Of a stretch of 64,000 nt of DNA, positions 50,825 to 59,812 are shown in pieces. Where the stretch lies: positions 806,001-870,000 of the forward strand of contig JAVJSV010000011.1 of the NCBI GenBank assembly GCA_040219235.1. The letters are read 5' to 3'. Position 1 is the first letter of the stretch. Each line of letters starts with the position of its first letter. The translations under genes and the position numbers were made by a program. This DNA comes from Rhodospirillaceae bacterium. Lineage in GTDB: Bacteria > Pseudomonadota > Alphaproteobacteria > Rhodospirillales > Rhodospirillaceae. The notes beneath the pieces are model-generated. The model saw nothing but the letters and a program-made list of their open reading frames with translations, ran no database searches and had not been told where the DNA came from.

Positions 50825-53584
50825 TCAGCTGTTCGCCAAAAACAATTTGGTTTCAGCAACGGCTTCGGCCAAGCCAATACGATGCACCGGTGTCCCCTCA
50901 GGAAACGCGCCCAACAGCCGTGATGGCATCATGGAATCGAGCAACACGAAGACACCGCGATCACCCTCCCGGCGAATGAGACGTCCAAAGGCTTGTTTCA
51001 ATCGCAGGCGTGTGATCCTGTCATCGTAAACACGTCCGCCAAATGCATTGCGTCGTGCCCGATGAAGAATATCAGGGCGTGGCCACGGCACCCGATCAAA
51101 CACCATCAGGCGCAGCGCATTGCCCGGAACATCAACGCCGTCACGCATGGCATCGGTTCCTAAAAGGCAGGCGTGCTCCTCTGCGCGAAAAATATCCACC
51201 AGGGTTGCTGCTGGCAAAGCATCGATATGTTGTGCATAGAGCGGCAGCCCCTCAGCTTCCAAGGCGGGCGCAATCTGGTCAAAGGTTGCGCGCAGTCGGG
51301 AAATGGCCGTGAATAACCCAAGGCCGCCGCCGCCTGCAGCCAGAAATAAGTCACGATAAGCGTTCGCCACTTGCACAAGGGCGTCTTTGCGAACGTCAGT
51401 CACAATGAACACGCGGGTCGCGTTTTCATAATCAAACGGTGAGGGCAGCGCAGAACGTACGGGCGTGCTTGCCAGATGAAAGGCCCCAACCTGCTGATCG
51501 GCACTTTCCCAATCCGCCGTGTCATCTCCGGTGCCATCCCGCAGGGTGGCTGAGGTAATCGCCACGCCTTGCGCCGGGTCCAACACCGTTCTAGCAAAAG
51601 GCAAAGTTGGGTCGACCCAGTGACGATGCAGCCCGATGTCGATGTCGCGACCATCAATACGGTCGACACCCAGCCAGTCAACAAATTCGTCTGGCGTGTC
51701 ATTTGAGAGCGCTTTGATCATATCACGCCAGGCTGTGAGCGGAATTACGGCCCGACGCTCCAAGCTGCGGCAGAGACCTTCAATTCTAAGCCGGGTCGCC
51801 GTCTCCAGTTCTTCCGCTGGCCGGTCAAGTTGAGCGATTAGCGTTTTAACCATCAGCTTGAGCGGGTCTAGCAATCGGTACAGCGCCGCATCCAATTTGG
51901 CAGAGGCGTCCAGTAAACCATCAACAGGTTCCACCGCATCTGTTTGAAGGCTGTAAGGAGACTCTGGATTGTCACGGGTGTAAACCTGGGTGCGGACAAG
52001 ACTGAGAAACTCTTCTGCGGGTCCGCGCGGCGCGCCATCCTCTATGCGCGTCAGCCAACCGGGGGCAGGGAGGGACCGCGCACCCTGCAAAATACCGTCG
52101 AGTGCCGTTGGCAGGGCATCACCTTCTGTTTCCAACTCAGACAGCAAGTCATCAATACGACGTTTCAGACCGCGAGACCGTGTCGGACGTCCACCGGCTT
52201 CTGCGCCAATAAGCCAGCGTCGCAAATCTGCCGTTTCAGCCGCACTCAAGTGTGCAGAAAATGCACTATCTGCGGCCCCAAACAAGTGATGCCCTTCATC
52301 AAACACGTAACGTGTGGGTTGCGTGCCATCATCCAGCCCTCCCATCGCGGCCTGGACCATGACCAAAGCATGATTGGCGACAACAATGTCTGCGGTGCGG
52401 GCTTTGCGAACGGTTTTTTCGACGAAGCAAGTTTTGTAATGAGGGCAAGCCGTAAAAATGCATTCCCCGCGACGGTCTGCGAGTGAGAGAACGCGACCCG
52501 TACCAAACAGATCCGCCAGCCAGGAGGGGAAGTCTCCCCCCACCATATCACCTGATTTTGTTGCGATAACCCAGCGTGCAATCAGGGCGAGGGGAATTGC
52601 AGCGCTTGGATCGGTGCCAGAGCGGTTCAGAGCTTCTTCAAAATTCAACAGACAAAAATAGTTTTCCCGCCCTTTACGAACGACGACCCGTGCTGCTTTG
52701 GTCTCTGGGTCAGGGTAAACACGGTCCAGTTCTTGATCGAGTTGGCGTTGCAGATTGCGGGTAAAGGTCGAGACCCAAACCGGCCCATCGTTCTTGGCGG
52801 CCCAAACACTTGCCGGAGCCAGGTACCCAAGGGTCTTGCCAACCCCTGTTCCCGCTTCAGCCAAAACCAGATTTGGCTCATCTGGCGCCGGTTTAGCTTT
52901 AAAAGCATGCGTGATGATGTCCGCATAAGTGGCTTGAGACTCTCTTTTCTCAGCATCATCGCCGAGCACGTCAGCCAGTCGCTCAAGGCTTTCTTCGCGG
53001 GAGACGGGATCGTTGCCGGGTGGCGGTGGTGGGGCGAGGTCTTCAAATGGGGTCAGCCGTGTCCAAACCCGCAGCGAAGATAAGCCAATTCCACCCCCCT
53101 CTGGATCGGCTCCAATTGCCGCCAGCACACTCGCGCCCCAGGACCAGCCCGCGCGCTCAAGCACATGGGCAATGGCTCTGGCGTGACGCAGGCCACCATC
53201 TGACCACGCCGTGATCTCCGACAGGAGAACTTTGGTCGCCTCTATAATGGCAACGCCATCTTCATCGATGGACCGTGGCACCGTCACACCGGTTGCTTCT
53301 GCGATGCCGCGCACGGTGGGTAAGCATGTGACGGCTGGTCTCACAAACGCAAACAACTCCAGCACATCAAATCCGGGGACGGGTTTGAGTCCCAGCCGGG
53401 CAGCTGTTGCGCGGCTGTGGCATTGAATAACCGGCGGTTCCACAAGGGTTTTCGCGTTAGCCGCCGAAAACGCTTTTATCTCGCCATCTGGATAGATCAA
53501 CGCGCCGTCGCGCGCTCTGGTTACGAGAACTGGCGCGTCAGGTAAAAGAACTTTACGGTCGACGGTCAAGGCTTTGTCTGGCAA
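50825..53584 (-). CDS. DinG-like ATP-dependent DNA helicase
   Basis: A 919-residue superfamily 2 helicase of the XPD/DinG type. Walker A is AGTGVGKT at residues 244-251 and the DEAH-type box reads DEGHH. Between them a cysteine cluster (CLLN...CIFTACPHYKTC) should bind the [4Fe-4S] cluster of this family. C-terminal motifs include LLGTDAMRDGVDVPG and LRLKQAFGRLIRREGDRG. The first 230 residues are an extra domain that may be a relic of the DnaQ-type exonuclease fused in some DinG proteins. The start appears to be TTG at 53584. Confidence 0.9.
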   Translation of the reverse strand: MPDKALTVDRKVLLPDAPVLVTRARDGALIYPDGEIKAFSAANAKTLVEPPVIQCHSRATAARLGLKPVPGFDVLELFAFVRPAVTCLPTVRGIAEATGVTVPRSIDEDGVAIIEATKVLLSEITAWSDGGLRHARAIAHVLERAGWSWGASVLAAIGADPEGGGIGLSSLRVWTRLTPFEDLAPPPPPGNDPVSREESLERLADVLGDDAEKRESQATYADIITHAFKAKPAPDEPNLVLAEAGTGVGKTLGYLAPASVWAAKNDGPVWVSTFTRNLQRQLDQELDRVYPDPETKAARVVVRKGRENYFCLLNFEEALNRSGTDPSAAIPLALIARWVIATKSGDMVGGDFPSWLADLFGTGRVLSLADRRGECIFTACPHYKTCFVEKTVRKARTADIVVANHALVMVQAAMGGLDDGTQPTRYVFDEGHHLFGAADSAFSAHLSAAETADLRRWLIGAEAGGRPTRSRGLKRRIDDLLSELETEGDALPTALDGILQGARSLPAPGWLTRIEDGAPRGPAEEFLSLVRTQVYTRDNPESPYSLQTDAVEPVDGLLDASAKLDAALYRLLDPLKLMVKTLIAQLDRPAEELETATRLRIEGLCRSLERRAVIPLTAWRDMIKALSNDTPDEFVDWLGVDRIDGRDIDIGLHRHWVDPTLPFARTVLDPAQGVAITSATLRDGTGDDTADWESADQQVGAFHLASTPVRSALPSPFDYENATRVFIVTDVRKDALVQVANAYRDLFLAAGGGGLGLFTAISRLRATFDQIAPALEAEGLPLYAQHIDALPAATLVDIFRAEEHACLLGTDAMRDGVDVPGNALRLMVFDRVPWPRPDILHRARRNAFGGRVYDDRITRLRLKQAFGRLIRREGDRGVFVLLDSMMPSRLLGAFPEGTPVHRIGLAEAVAETKLFLANS

Positions 53585-53772
53585 AGGTCAAGAGTGAGGG
53601 GTGGGGCATAAGCCAATCAAGAACGGGAATTATGGATGATCATCTGGTATACCGTCAGGTGTACGGGTCAATCCAGTGATATAACTAGCCAGTGATGGCT
53701 GAGATGCCAAGGGCTTGACCCTCTAATCCCGCGCCCATAGGGTGCGCCGCTTTCAAACCCTGGACGAAGATC

Positions 53773-55371
53773 ATGAGCAACGTCATTCCCACAGCCCGCG
53801 ACAGCAAAGCCTGGCCCTTCTCAGAAGCCAAAGCCCTTCTTGAAGGACGGCTGAAGAATGGCGCGGGCGATAAGGGGTACGTGCTGTTTGAAACCGGCTA
53901 TGGCCCGTCTGGATTGCCGCATATCGGAACATTCGCCGAAGTCGTGCGCACCACCATGGTGCGACATGCCTTTCAGGTGCTGTCGCCTGATACGCCAACC
54001 CGATTGTTCGCCTTCTCTGATGATATGGATGGTTTGCGTAAAGTGCCCGACAACATTCCTAACAAGGAGATGGTCGAGGAACATCTTGGCAAGCCCCTGA
54101 CAAGTATTCCTGACCCCTTTGGCACGCACGAAAGCTTTGGTCATCATAACAATGATCGCCTCAAAGGTTTTCTGGATTCCTTCGGGTTTGACTACGAGTT
54201 CAAAAGCGCAACAGAGAGTTATACGTCCGGCGAGTTCGATGCCGCGCTTCTTCGTGTTCTGCAAGAATACGATAAAGTCATCAACGTCGTTTTGCCAACG
54301 CTTGGTCCTGATCGCCGCGCCACCTATTCGCCCTTCCTGCCAGTGTGCAAAAAGACAGGGCGGGTTCTTCAGGTGCCGGTGATCGAGCGCAATGTGGATG
54401 CCGGCACCATCGTTTATCAAGACGAAGATGGCTCCAAAGTGGAAGTGCCCGTAACGGGCGGCCACTGCAAGCTGCAATGGAAGTGCGATTGGGCCATGCG
54501 TTGGTATGCCCTTGATGTTGACTATGAAATGTCAGGCAAAGACCTGATTGACTCGGTTCGTTTGTCTGGAAAGATTTGCCGCGTCCTGGGCAGCCCGCCG
54601 CCACAAAATTTGACCTATGAGTTGTTTCTCGATGACCAAGGCCAAAAGATTTCGAAGTCCAAGGGCAATGGCCTGTCGGTCGAGGAGTGGCTTAAGTACG
54701 CCCCCGTCGAAAGTCTTGCCAACTTCATGTACCAGAAGCCCACAACGGCGAAGAGACTCTACTTCGATACCATTCCAAAATCCGTCGACGAATATCTCTC
54801 ACATCTCAAGGCATTCCCGGATCAAGAGTTGAAAGATCAACTCAACAACCCGGTATGGCATATCCACAATGGTACCCCCCCTGAGGAAAAAGGCCGTTTG
54901 AGCTTTGGTATTCTCTTAAACTTAGCCAGCGTCTGCCATTCTGAAGATGCTGCTGTTCTGTGGCACTACATCAGCCGGTATGCTCCGGATGCCAGCCCAC
55001 AAACAGATCCGCTGCTTGATAAACTGGTAACTTATGCCATCGCCTATTATCGCGATCTTGTCTTGCCCCAAAAAACCTACCGCGCGCCAACTGTGGTGGA
55101 ACGCGGTGCGCTGGATGCTTTGAAAACGGGTCTGCAAGAGTTGGGGCAAGGGGCGTCACAAGAAGATTTGCAAAACATGGTCTATCAGGTTGGCAAAACC
55201 AACGAAGCGGCTTTCCCAAGTCTGCGGGATTGGTTCAAAGCCTTGTACCAGATACTGCTTGGACAAGACGAAGGCCCGCGCATGGGTTCGTTCATCGCAT
55301 TGTATGGTGTTGAAGAAACATTGATCTTGATCGACCGTGTCCTCGCGGGTGAAGACTTGAGCTCAAATTAA
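53773..55371 (+). CDS. lysK: Lysyl-tRNA synthetase, class I
   Basis: Charges tRNA-Lys. It is the class I form found in archaea and many alphaproteobacteria, unrelated to class II LysS. The HIGH-type motif is HIGT at residues 50-53 ([17 protein letters not shown]) and the KMSKS loop is KISKS at 292-296. Length 532 residues is normal. ATG 53773 is plausible, though the ribosome binding site is weak. It is single-gene, with about 190 bases of noncoding sequence upstream. Confidence 0.97.
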   Translation: MSNVIPTARDSKAWPFSEAKALLEGRLKNGAGDKGYVLFETGYGPSGLPHIGTFAEVVRTTMVRHAFQVLSPDTPTRLFAFSDDMDGLRKVPDNIPNKEMVEEHLGKPLTSIPDPFGTHESFGHHNNDRLKGFLDSFGFDYEFKSATESYTSGEFDAALLRVLQEYDKVINVVLPTLGPDRRATYSPFLPVCKKTGRVLQVPVIERNVDAGTIVYQDEDGSKVEVPVTGGHCKLQWKCDWAMRWYALDVDYEMSGKDLIDSVRLSGKICRVLGSPPPQNLTYELFLDDQGQKISKSKGNGLSVEEWLKYAPVESLANFMYQKPTTAKRLYFDTIPKSVDEYLSHLKAFPDQELKDQLNNPVWHIHNGTPPEEKGRLSFGILLNLASVCHSEDAAVLWHYISRYAPDASPQTDPLLDKLVTYAIAYYRDLVLPQKTYRAPTVVERGALDALKTGLQELGQGASQEDLQNMVYQVGKTNEAAFPSLRDWFKALYQILLGQDEGPRMGSFIALYGVEETLILIDRVLAGEDLSSN

Positions 55372-55446
55372 ATCTTTACTCGACAATACGGCAACAAATC
55401 TCAAATACTGGGAGATTATGGGTGCCCCTAATTTGCTAGGTTTGTT

Positions 55447-57414
55447 TTGACAGACTTAAAACCGCAACTCGCCAGCAAATTAACCCAAGCCGGCCAGCTT
55501 ATGGCTGAGCAAGATTTTATCTCAGCGTTACAGTTGTATGAGCATGTGGCGGATGTCGTGGGAATGCAAACTGTAAGCTTACCTATGGGATACTGTCATC
55601 TTGCTATGCAAGACTTTGAGGCCGCTAGTCCATTACTTGAATTGGCGGTGCAAACGTTACCCCACTCAGCGCAGTTATGGTGCAATCTGGGGGTTGTGCG
55701 GGGTCACTTGAAGAATTTTGATGGGGCTATGGTGGCTTTGGAGAAGGCGGTTGCCACGTCCCCACATTATATTCCCGCCCTATTTAACCTCGGCAATATT
55801 CACCTCGAGCTCGGCTGCGCGCAAGAGGGTGTAAGATGGCTACAGAAGGTACTAGCTCTTGATCAAAACCATATGCAAGCGCATTTTAGACTGGGCGATG
55901 CTTATCAGCAGCTTTACGAATTTGACCTTGCCTATTCACACTACAAAGCGGCAGCTGAAGTTGACGACTCTGATCCAGAGCCGTTGTGTGGATTGGCAGC
56001 TCTAGAGCTATCGCAGGGACATCTAGCTGCAGCAAAAACGGTCTTCTTGCGAGCCATCGAGATTGATGAAAATTGTGCTGTGGCTCATTTTAATATTGGG
56101 TACATCAATTGCCTACAAGGGACATGGGATGAGGGACTACCTAGCGTTCGGTTCGCAACGGAACTAGAACCCGAGAACAAAGCATACTGGTCTATGTTGC
56201 TATGGCTCATGACTGCTCACCCCACGGCCAGCCAGGAAGAAGTCACCGCTGAACATCTCGCATTTGGTGAGAGGTTCTATCGTCCATCAGAGTCATTAGC
56301 AGGCAGCGGCAGCAGAGACGAAACGTCACGTATCCGGGTTGGCTATCTGTCTGCAGCTTTTAGGCACCATGTTTGTATGGACTTTTTCCTACCGCTTCTT
56401 GAAAGTCACTCAAGCAGTGAAGTTGAAGTATACTGCTATAACGCTAGCGCGAAACGAGACAGTATAACTGAGTCCGTGAAGTCTTTGGCTGAGTACTGGC
56501 GAGATATTGCGCTGTTAAGTGATGCTGAAGCAGCTCAAATTATCTTAGAAGACGATCTTGATATTCTAGTTGATATAGACGGCCATGCCGGTGGGAATCG
56601 CATAGGAGTGATATGTGAGAAACCGGCTCCGGTGATTGTAAATTGGCTCGGCTATCCAAATACAACGGGGTTAAAGGCAGTTGACTATCGACTTGTTGAT
56701 TACATTACAGATCCGATAGCGACGTCCGATCCCGCGGCGCCCGAGAGCTTGGTTCGACTTCCTACTAGCTTTCTAATTTTTAAGCCTCTTGACGATCAAA
56801 AACCTGAGATCGAGCCCCCTATACTAAGCAACGGTTACTGCACGTTCGGGTGCTTTAATCATCCTGCAAAGTTGAATGATGAAGTTTTTGGAGCTTGGTC
56901 GTCTATTTTAAGGGATAGCCCACATTCGATCTTGGCTCTCAAAAATCGGCTTCTGATGTGTGAAGAGACACAATCAATGATTAGCCAGAAGTTTGAGAAT
57001 CTGGGAGTGAAAACGGAGCGGATAATATACCTTCCTTACGTTGATGCCCAGGTCGACCACCTCCTTCATTACAATCAAATTGATATCGCACTGGATCCTT
57101 TTCCTTACAATGGAACCACGACAACTTGCGAGGCCTTATGGATGGGGGTACCCCTCATTACAAAATTGGGTGACCGGCATGCAGCGCGTGTTGGGGCAAG
57201 CCTGATGACGACCATTGGCACGCCAGAGTTAATTGGGCGAACGACGAATGAGTACATTGAGTCGGCTGTCCAATTGTCTAAGGATAAAGGGCGACTCCAA
57301 ATTTATCGGTCGGGTCTGCGTGAGAAATTGAAAAACTCAAGTCTTTGTGATTACGCCGGATTTGCAGCACGGATGGAGGAGAGCCTAAAGAACTGTGCGA
57401 TCAAAGCGCGCTAA
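55447..57414 (+). CDS. TPR protein with GT41 (O-GlcNAc transferase-like) domain
   Basis: A 655-residue protein. Residues about 1-270 form seven or eight TPR units (for example AVATSPHYIPALFNLGNIHL). Residues about 295-650 show the GT41 catalytic domain: RVGYLSAAFRHHVCMDFFLP, DIDGHAGGNRIGV, VNWLGYPNTTGLKAVDYRLV, FGCFNHPAKLND and the donor site DPFPYNGTTTTCEALWMGVP. It should transfer a sugar from a nucleotide donor to protein Ser/Thr or related acceptors; bacterial members often modify flagellin. Start is TTG at 55447, or ATG 55501. Codon use looks more AT-rich than in neighbours, hinting at transfer. Confidence 0.87.
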   Translation: MTDLKPQLASKLTQAGQLMAEQDFISALQLYEHVADVVGMQTVSLPMGYCHLAMQDFEAASPLLELAVQTLPHSAQLWCNLGVVRGHLKNFDGAMVALEKAVATSPHYIPALFNLGNIHLELGCAQEGVRWLQKVLALDQNHMQAHFRLGDAYQQLYEFDLAYSHYKAAAEVDDSDPEPLCGLAALELSQGHLAAAKTVFLRAIEIDENCAVAHFNIGYINCLQGTWDEGLPSVRFATELEPENKAYWSMLLWLMTAHPTASQEEVTAEHLAFGERFYRPSESLAGSGSRDETSRIRVGYLSAAFRHHVCMDFFLPLLESHSSSEVEVYCYNASAKRDSITESVKSLAEYWRDIALLSDAEAAQIILEDDLDILVDIDGHAGGNRIGVICEKPAPVIVNWLGYPNTTGLKAVDYRLVDYITDPIATSDPAAPESLVRLPTSFLIFKPLDDQKPEIEPPILSNGYCTFGCFNHPAKLNDEVFGAWSSILRDSPHSILALKNRLLMCEETQSMISQKFENLGVKTERIIYLPYVDAQVDHLLHYNQIDIALDPFPYNGTTTTCEALWMGVPLITKLGDRHAARVGASLMTTIGTPELIGRTTNEYIESAVQLSKDKGRLQIYRSGLREKLKNSSLCDYAGFAARMEESLKNCAIKAR

Positions 57415-57429
57415 AGGAGCGAGAGACTT

Positions 57430-57987
57430 TTAACCATTTTTGTGGGTGAGCGAATTTTTCGGTGCCGCAATCTCCATCACGGCCTCGTCAGCATCACGAA
57501 TGTGCGTCAGGGCTTCTGTCATCGGCGGAAGCTCACCGCTATGCCCAAATATATCCATCAGGTGTGGCATGGGGATTCGGCCTTTGTCGTCTAGAAACGC
57601 CGCTTTGAGAATCGCGACCGCATAGACGGTTTTACCGGCTTGAATCTTATGTTCCAAGTAGACCCATTTCTCGTCACCGCCGACCACACGGGTGGTGACA
57701 TCAATGAGGGTAAAGGGCGGAACCGGTCGCCGGAATCTGACGGACCCGGAGGCCAGCACGGGCATAAGTTTGCGCGCGCGAATATGTTTCCAGGCCCCAT
57801 TGCGGATCATGTGGTCAACGCGGCTCAGGTCCATAAAACTAAAGTATCTGGAATTGGTGAGATGCATATTGACGTCGAGGTCTGTCGGCAGCACACGGAA
57901 GCTTAAGTGAGACTCCTCAAGCATGGCGCAGGTGCTGCGCCAACGTGCTGTCACCCTCATCCAAAACAGGCGAAAAATAAGATTCAT
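57430..57987 (-). CDS. Hotdog-fold acyl-CoA thioesterase
   Basis: A 185-residue 4HBT-family thioesterase: DLDVNMHLTNSRYFSFMDLSR contains the active-site-type Asp and the Asn/His positions, followed by VLASGSVRFRRPVPPFTLID. It hydrolyses acyl-CoA or acyl-thioester to free acid and CoA. It ends the leftward beta-oxidation operon, starting 12 bases after the acyl-CoA dehydrogenase stop, and could release trapped CoA when chains stall. Confidence 0.85.
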   Translation of the reverse strand: MNLIFRLFWMRVTARWRSTCAMLEESHLSFRVLPTDLDVNMHLTNSRYFSFMDLSRVDHMIRNGAWKHIRARKLMPVLASGSVRFRRPVPPFTLIDVTTRVVGGDEKWVYLEHKIQAGKTVYAVAILKAAFLDDKGRIPMPHLMDIFGHSGELPPMTEALTHIRDADEAVMEIAAPKNSLTHKNG

Positions 57988-57999
57988 TTTTAAATAGGC

Positions 58000-59802
58000 T
58001 TAGGCTGCAACACCCGCCCCAAACAAATCCTCTTCCACATCCATGATGGACTCTCCGCCCGCCATAATCATGGCAAACAGACCGCTGGTTTCCGGCAGGA
58101 CACGTTCGTAATAAAAACGGGCCGTCTTGAGCTTTCCTGCATAGAAACCCGTCGGATCATCGTCTTTTTTGCTGAAGGCCAGCTTGGCAGATTTCGCCCA
58201 CATAAACGCCACAGCAACATGACCAAACAGGTTTAGATAATCTGTCGCCGCTGCCGCCGCTTCATTCGGGTTGCTTAAGCCTTTCTGAGCAATCAAACCG
58301 GTCGCTTGTTGCAAACGCCCAAAGGCTTTGGCCAGTCCAAGTATGAGAGGTTGCAGGTCAGCATCGTCGGCATTTTCTTCAATGAACTCTTGCACCGGAT
58401 GGAAAAACGCGCGCAGGTAGCGTCCGTAATGAGTGCCCATTTTTCGGCCAACCAAGTCAAGCGCTTGTATGCCGTTGGTGCCTTCATATAGCTGGGTGAT
58501 TCTAGCATCGCGGACAAACTGCTCCATGCCATGTTCGTGGATGTAGCCATGGCCACCATAAATCTGGACGCCCAGGTTGGCCGATAGAAACCCTTTGTCG
58601 GTGCCGAAAGACTTGATGATCGGAGTCAGCACCTGCACCAGATCATCGGCCCGTTGCCGGTCCGCCGCATCTTCTGATTTCTCGGCAATATCGAGATTAA
58701 TCCCAGTCCATATGGCCAGCGCGCGAATGCCTTCGTTCAGCGCCTTCATGGTCAGCAGATTTTTGCGGACATCCGGATGGACCAAAATGGAATCAGCGGG
58801 TTTTTCCGGTGACGCAGCGCCCTTCAGCGAGCGCCCTTGCAGCCGTTCTTTGGCGTATTCTAGGGCGCCCTGATAGGCGACTTCCCCTAAACCAAGGCCT
58901 TGGATGCCCACGCCCAAGCGTGCCGCGTTCATCATCGTAAACATAGCGCGCATGCCTTTGTGTGGCTGACCGACCAGCCACCCTGTCGCGTCATCGAAAT
59001 TAATCACACAGGTGGCTGAGGCTTTAATGCCCATTTTGTGTTCGATGGCTCCACAGGTCACGCCATTCCGCGGGCCGACGCTGCCGTCGTCTTTGGGCAA
59101 AAACTTGGGTACGACAAAAAGACTGATGCCTTTGGTCCCTTCGGGAGCATCAGGCAGACGGGCCAATACCAGATGCACGATGTTTTCGGTCAGATCATGT
59201 TCCCCGGCTGAGATGAATATTTTCGTACCGGTGATTTTGTAGCTGCCGTCGTCCTGCGTATCGGCTTTAGTGCGAATCAAGCCCAGGTCGGTGCCGCATT
59301 GTGGTTCCGTTAAACACATGGTGCCGGCCCAGGTGCCTTCTACAAACTTCGGCAGATAAAGCGCCTTTTGCGCGTCGGACCCGTGCAACTTGATGGCGTT
59401 ATAGGCCCCTTCTGTCAGGCCAGGATACATGCCGAAGGCCATGTTGCTCGAGCAGATCATTTCCTGAATCAGAAAGTGCAGAGCCGCAGGCGCACCTTGG
59501 CCACCAAAGTCTGGGTCGGCCGCAATGCCGGTCCAACCGCCTTGCGCGAACTGATCATAGGCATCTTTGAATCCTTTAGGTGTGCGCACCACACCATTTT
59601 CCAGGGTGCACCCTTCGGTGTCACCGCTCAGGTTAAGAGGAAACAACACTTCGGATGTAAATTTACCCGCTTCTTCCAGCACGGCATCCACCACATCGGA
59701 CGTAAAGTCTGCGTAGGCGGGCATGTTTGCCAGTGCGTCGCCCTCAAGGAGCTCGTGGTAGACGAAACGCATATCTCTTAATGGAGCTGAGTAAGTCGCC
59801 AT
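58000..59802 (-). CDS. Acyl-CoA dehydrogenase (long form)
   Basis: A 600-residue flavoenzyme for the first beta-oxidation step. Landmarks are the FAD/substrate motifs MCLTEPQCGTDLGLIRTKA and ITGTKIFISAGEHD, and the C-terminal FAD segment QIYGGHGYIHEHGMEQFVRDARI. The catalytic glutamate is expected in QLYEGTNGIQ. The length, with a C-terminal extension of about 150 residues, places it with the large DmdC/AcdA-type group. It follows the FadB-like gene by 10 bases. Confidence 0.94.
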   Translation of the reverse strand: MATYSAPLRDMRFVYHELLEGDALANMPAYADFTSDVVDAVLEEAGKFTSEVLFPLNLSGDTEGCTLENGVVRTPKGFKDAYDQFAQGGWTGIAADPDFGGQGAPAALHFLIQEMICSSNMAFGMYPGLTEGAYNAIKLHGSDAQKALYLPKFVEGTWAGTMCLTEPQCGTDLGLIRTKADTQDDGSYKITGTKIFISAGEHDLTENIVHLVLARLPDAPEGTKGISLFVVPKFLPKDDGSVGPRNGVTCGAIEHKMGIKASATCVINFDDATGWLVGQPHKGMRAMFTMMNAARLGVGIQGLGLGEVAYQGALEYAKERLQGRSLKGAASPEKPADSILVHPDVRKNLLTMKALNEGIRALAIWTGINLDIAEKSEDAADRQRADDLVQVLTPIIKSFGTDKGFLSANLGVQIYGGHGYIHEHGMEQFVRDARITQLYEGTNGIQALDLVGRKMGTHYGRYLRAFFHPVQEFIEENADDADLQPLILGLAKAFGRLQQATGLIAQKGLSNPNEAAAAATDYLNLFGHVAVAFMWAKSAKLAFSKKDDDPTGFYAGKLKTARFYYERVLPETSGLFAMIMAGGESIMDVEEDLFGAGVAA

Positions 59803-59812
59803 GGTCTGTCTC

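Noticed and set aside
53715-53742. Possible promoter TTGACC with a weak -10 upstream of lysK
   Set aside because: The -10 candidate (ATAGGG) is poor and the spacer is 16 bases; not strong enough to list.
53821-54477. 218-residue open frame antisense to lysK
   Set aside because: It lies fully inside a well-supported synthetase gene and has no domain or ribosome binding site.
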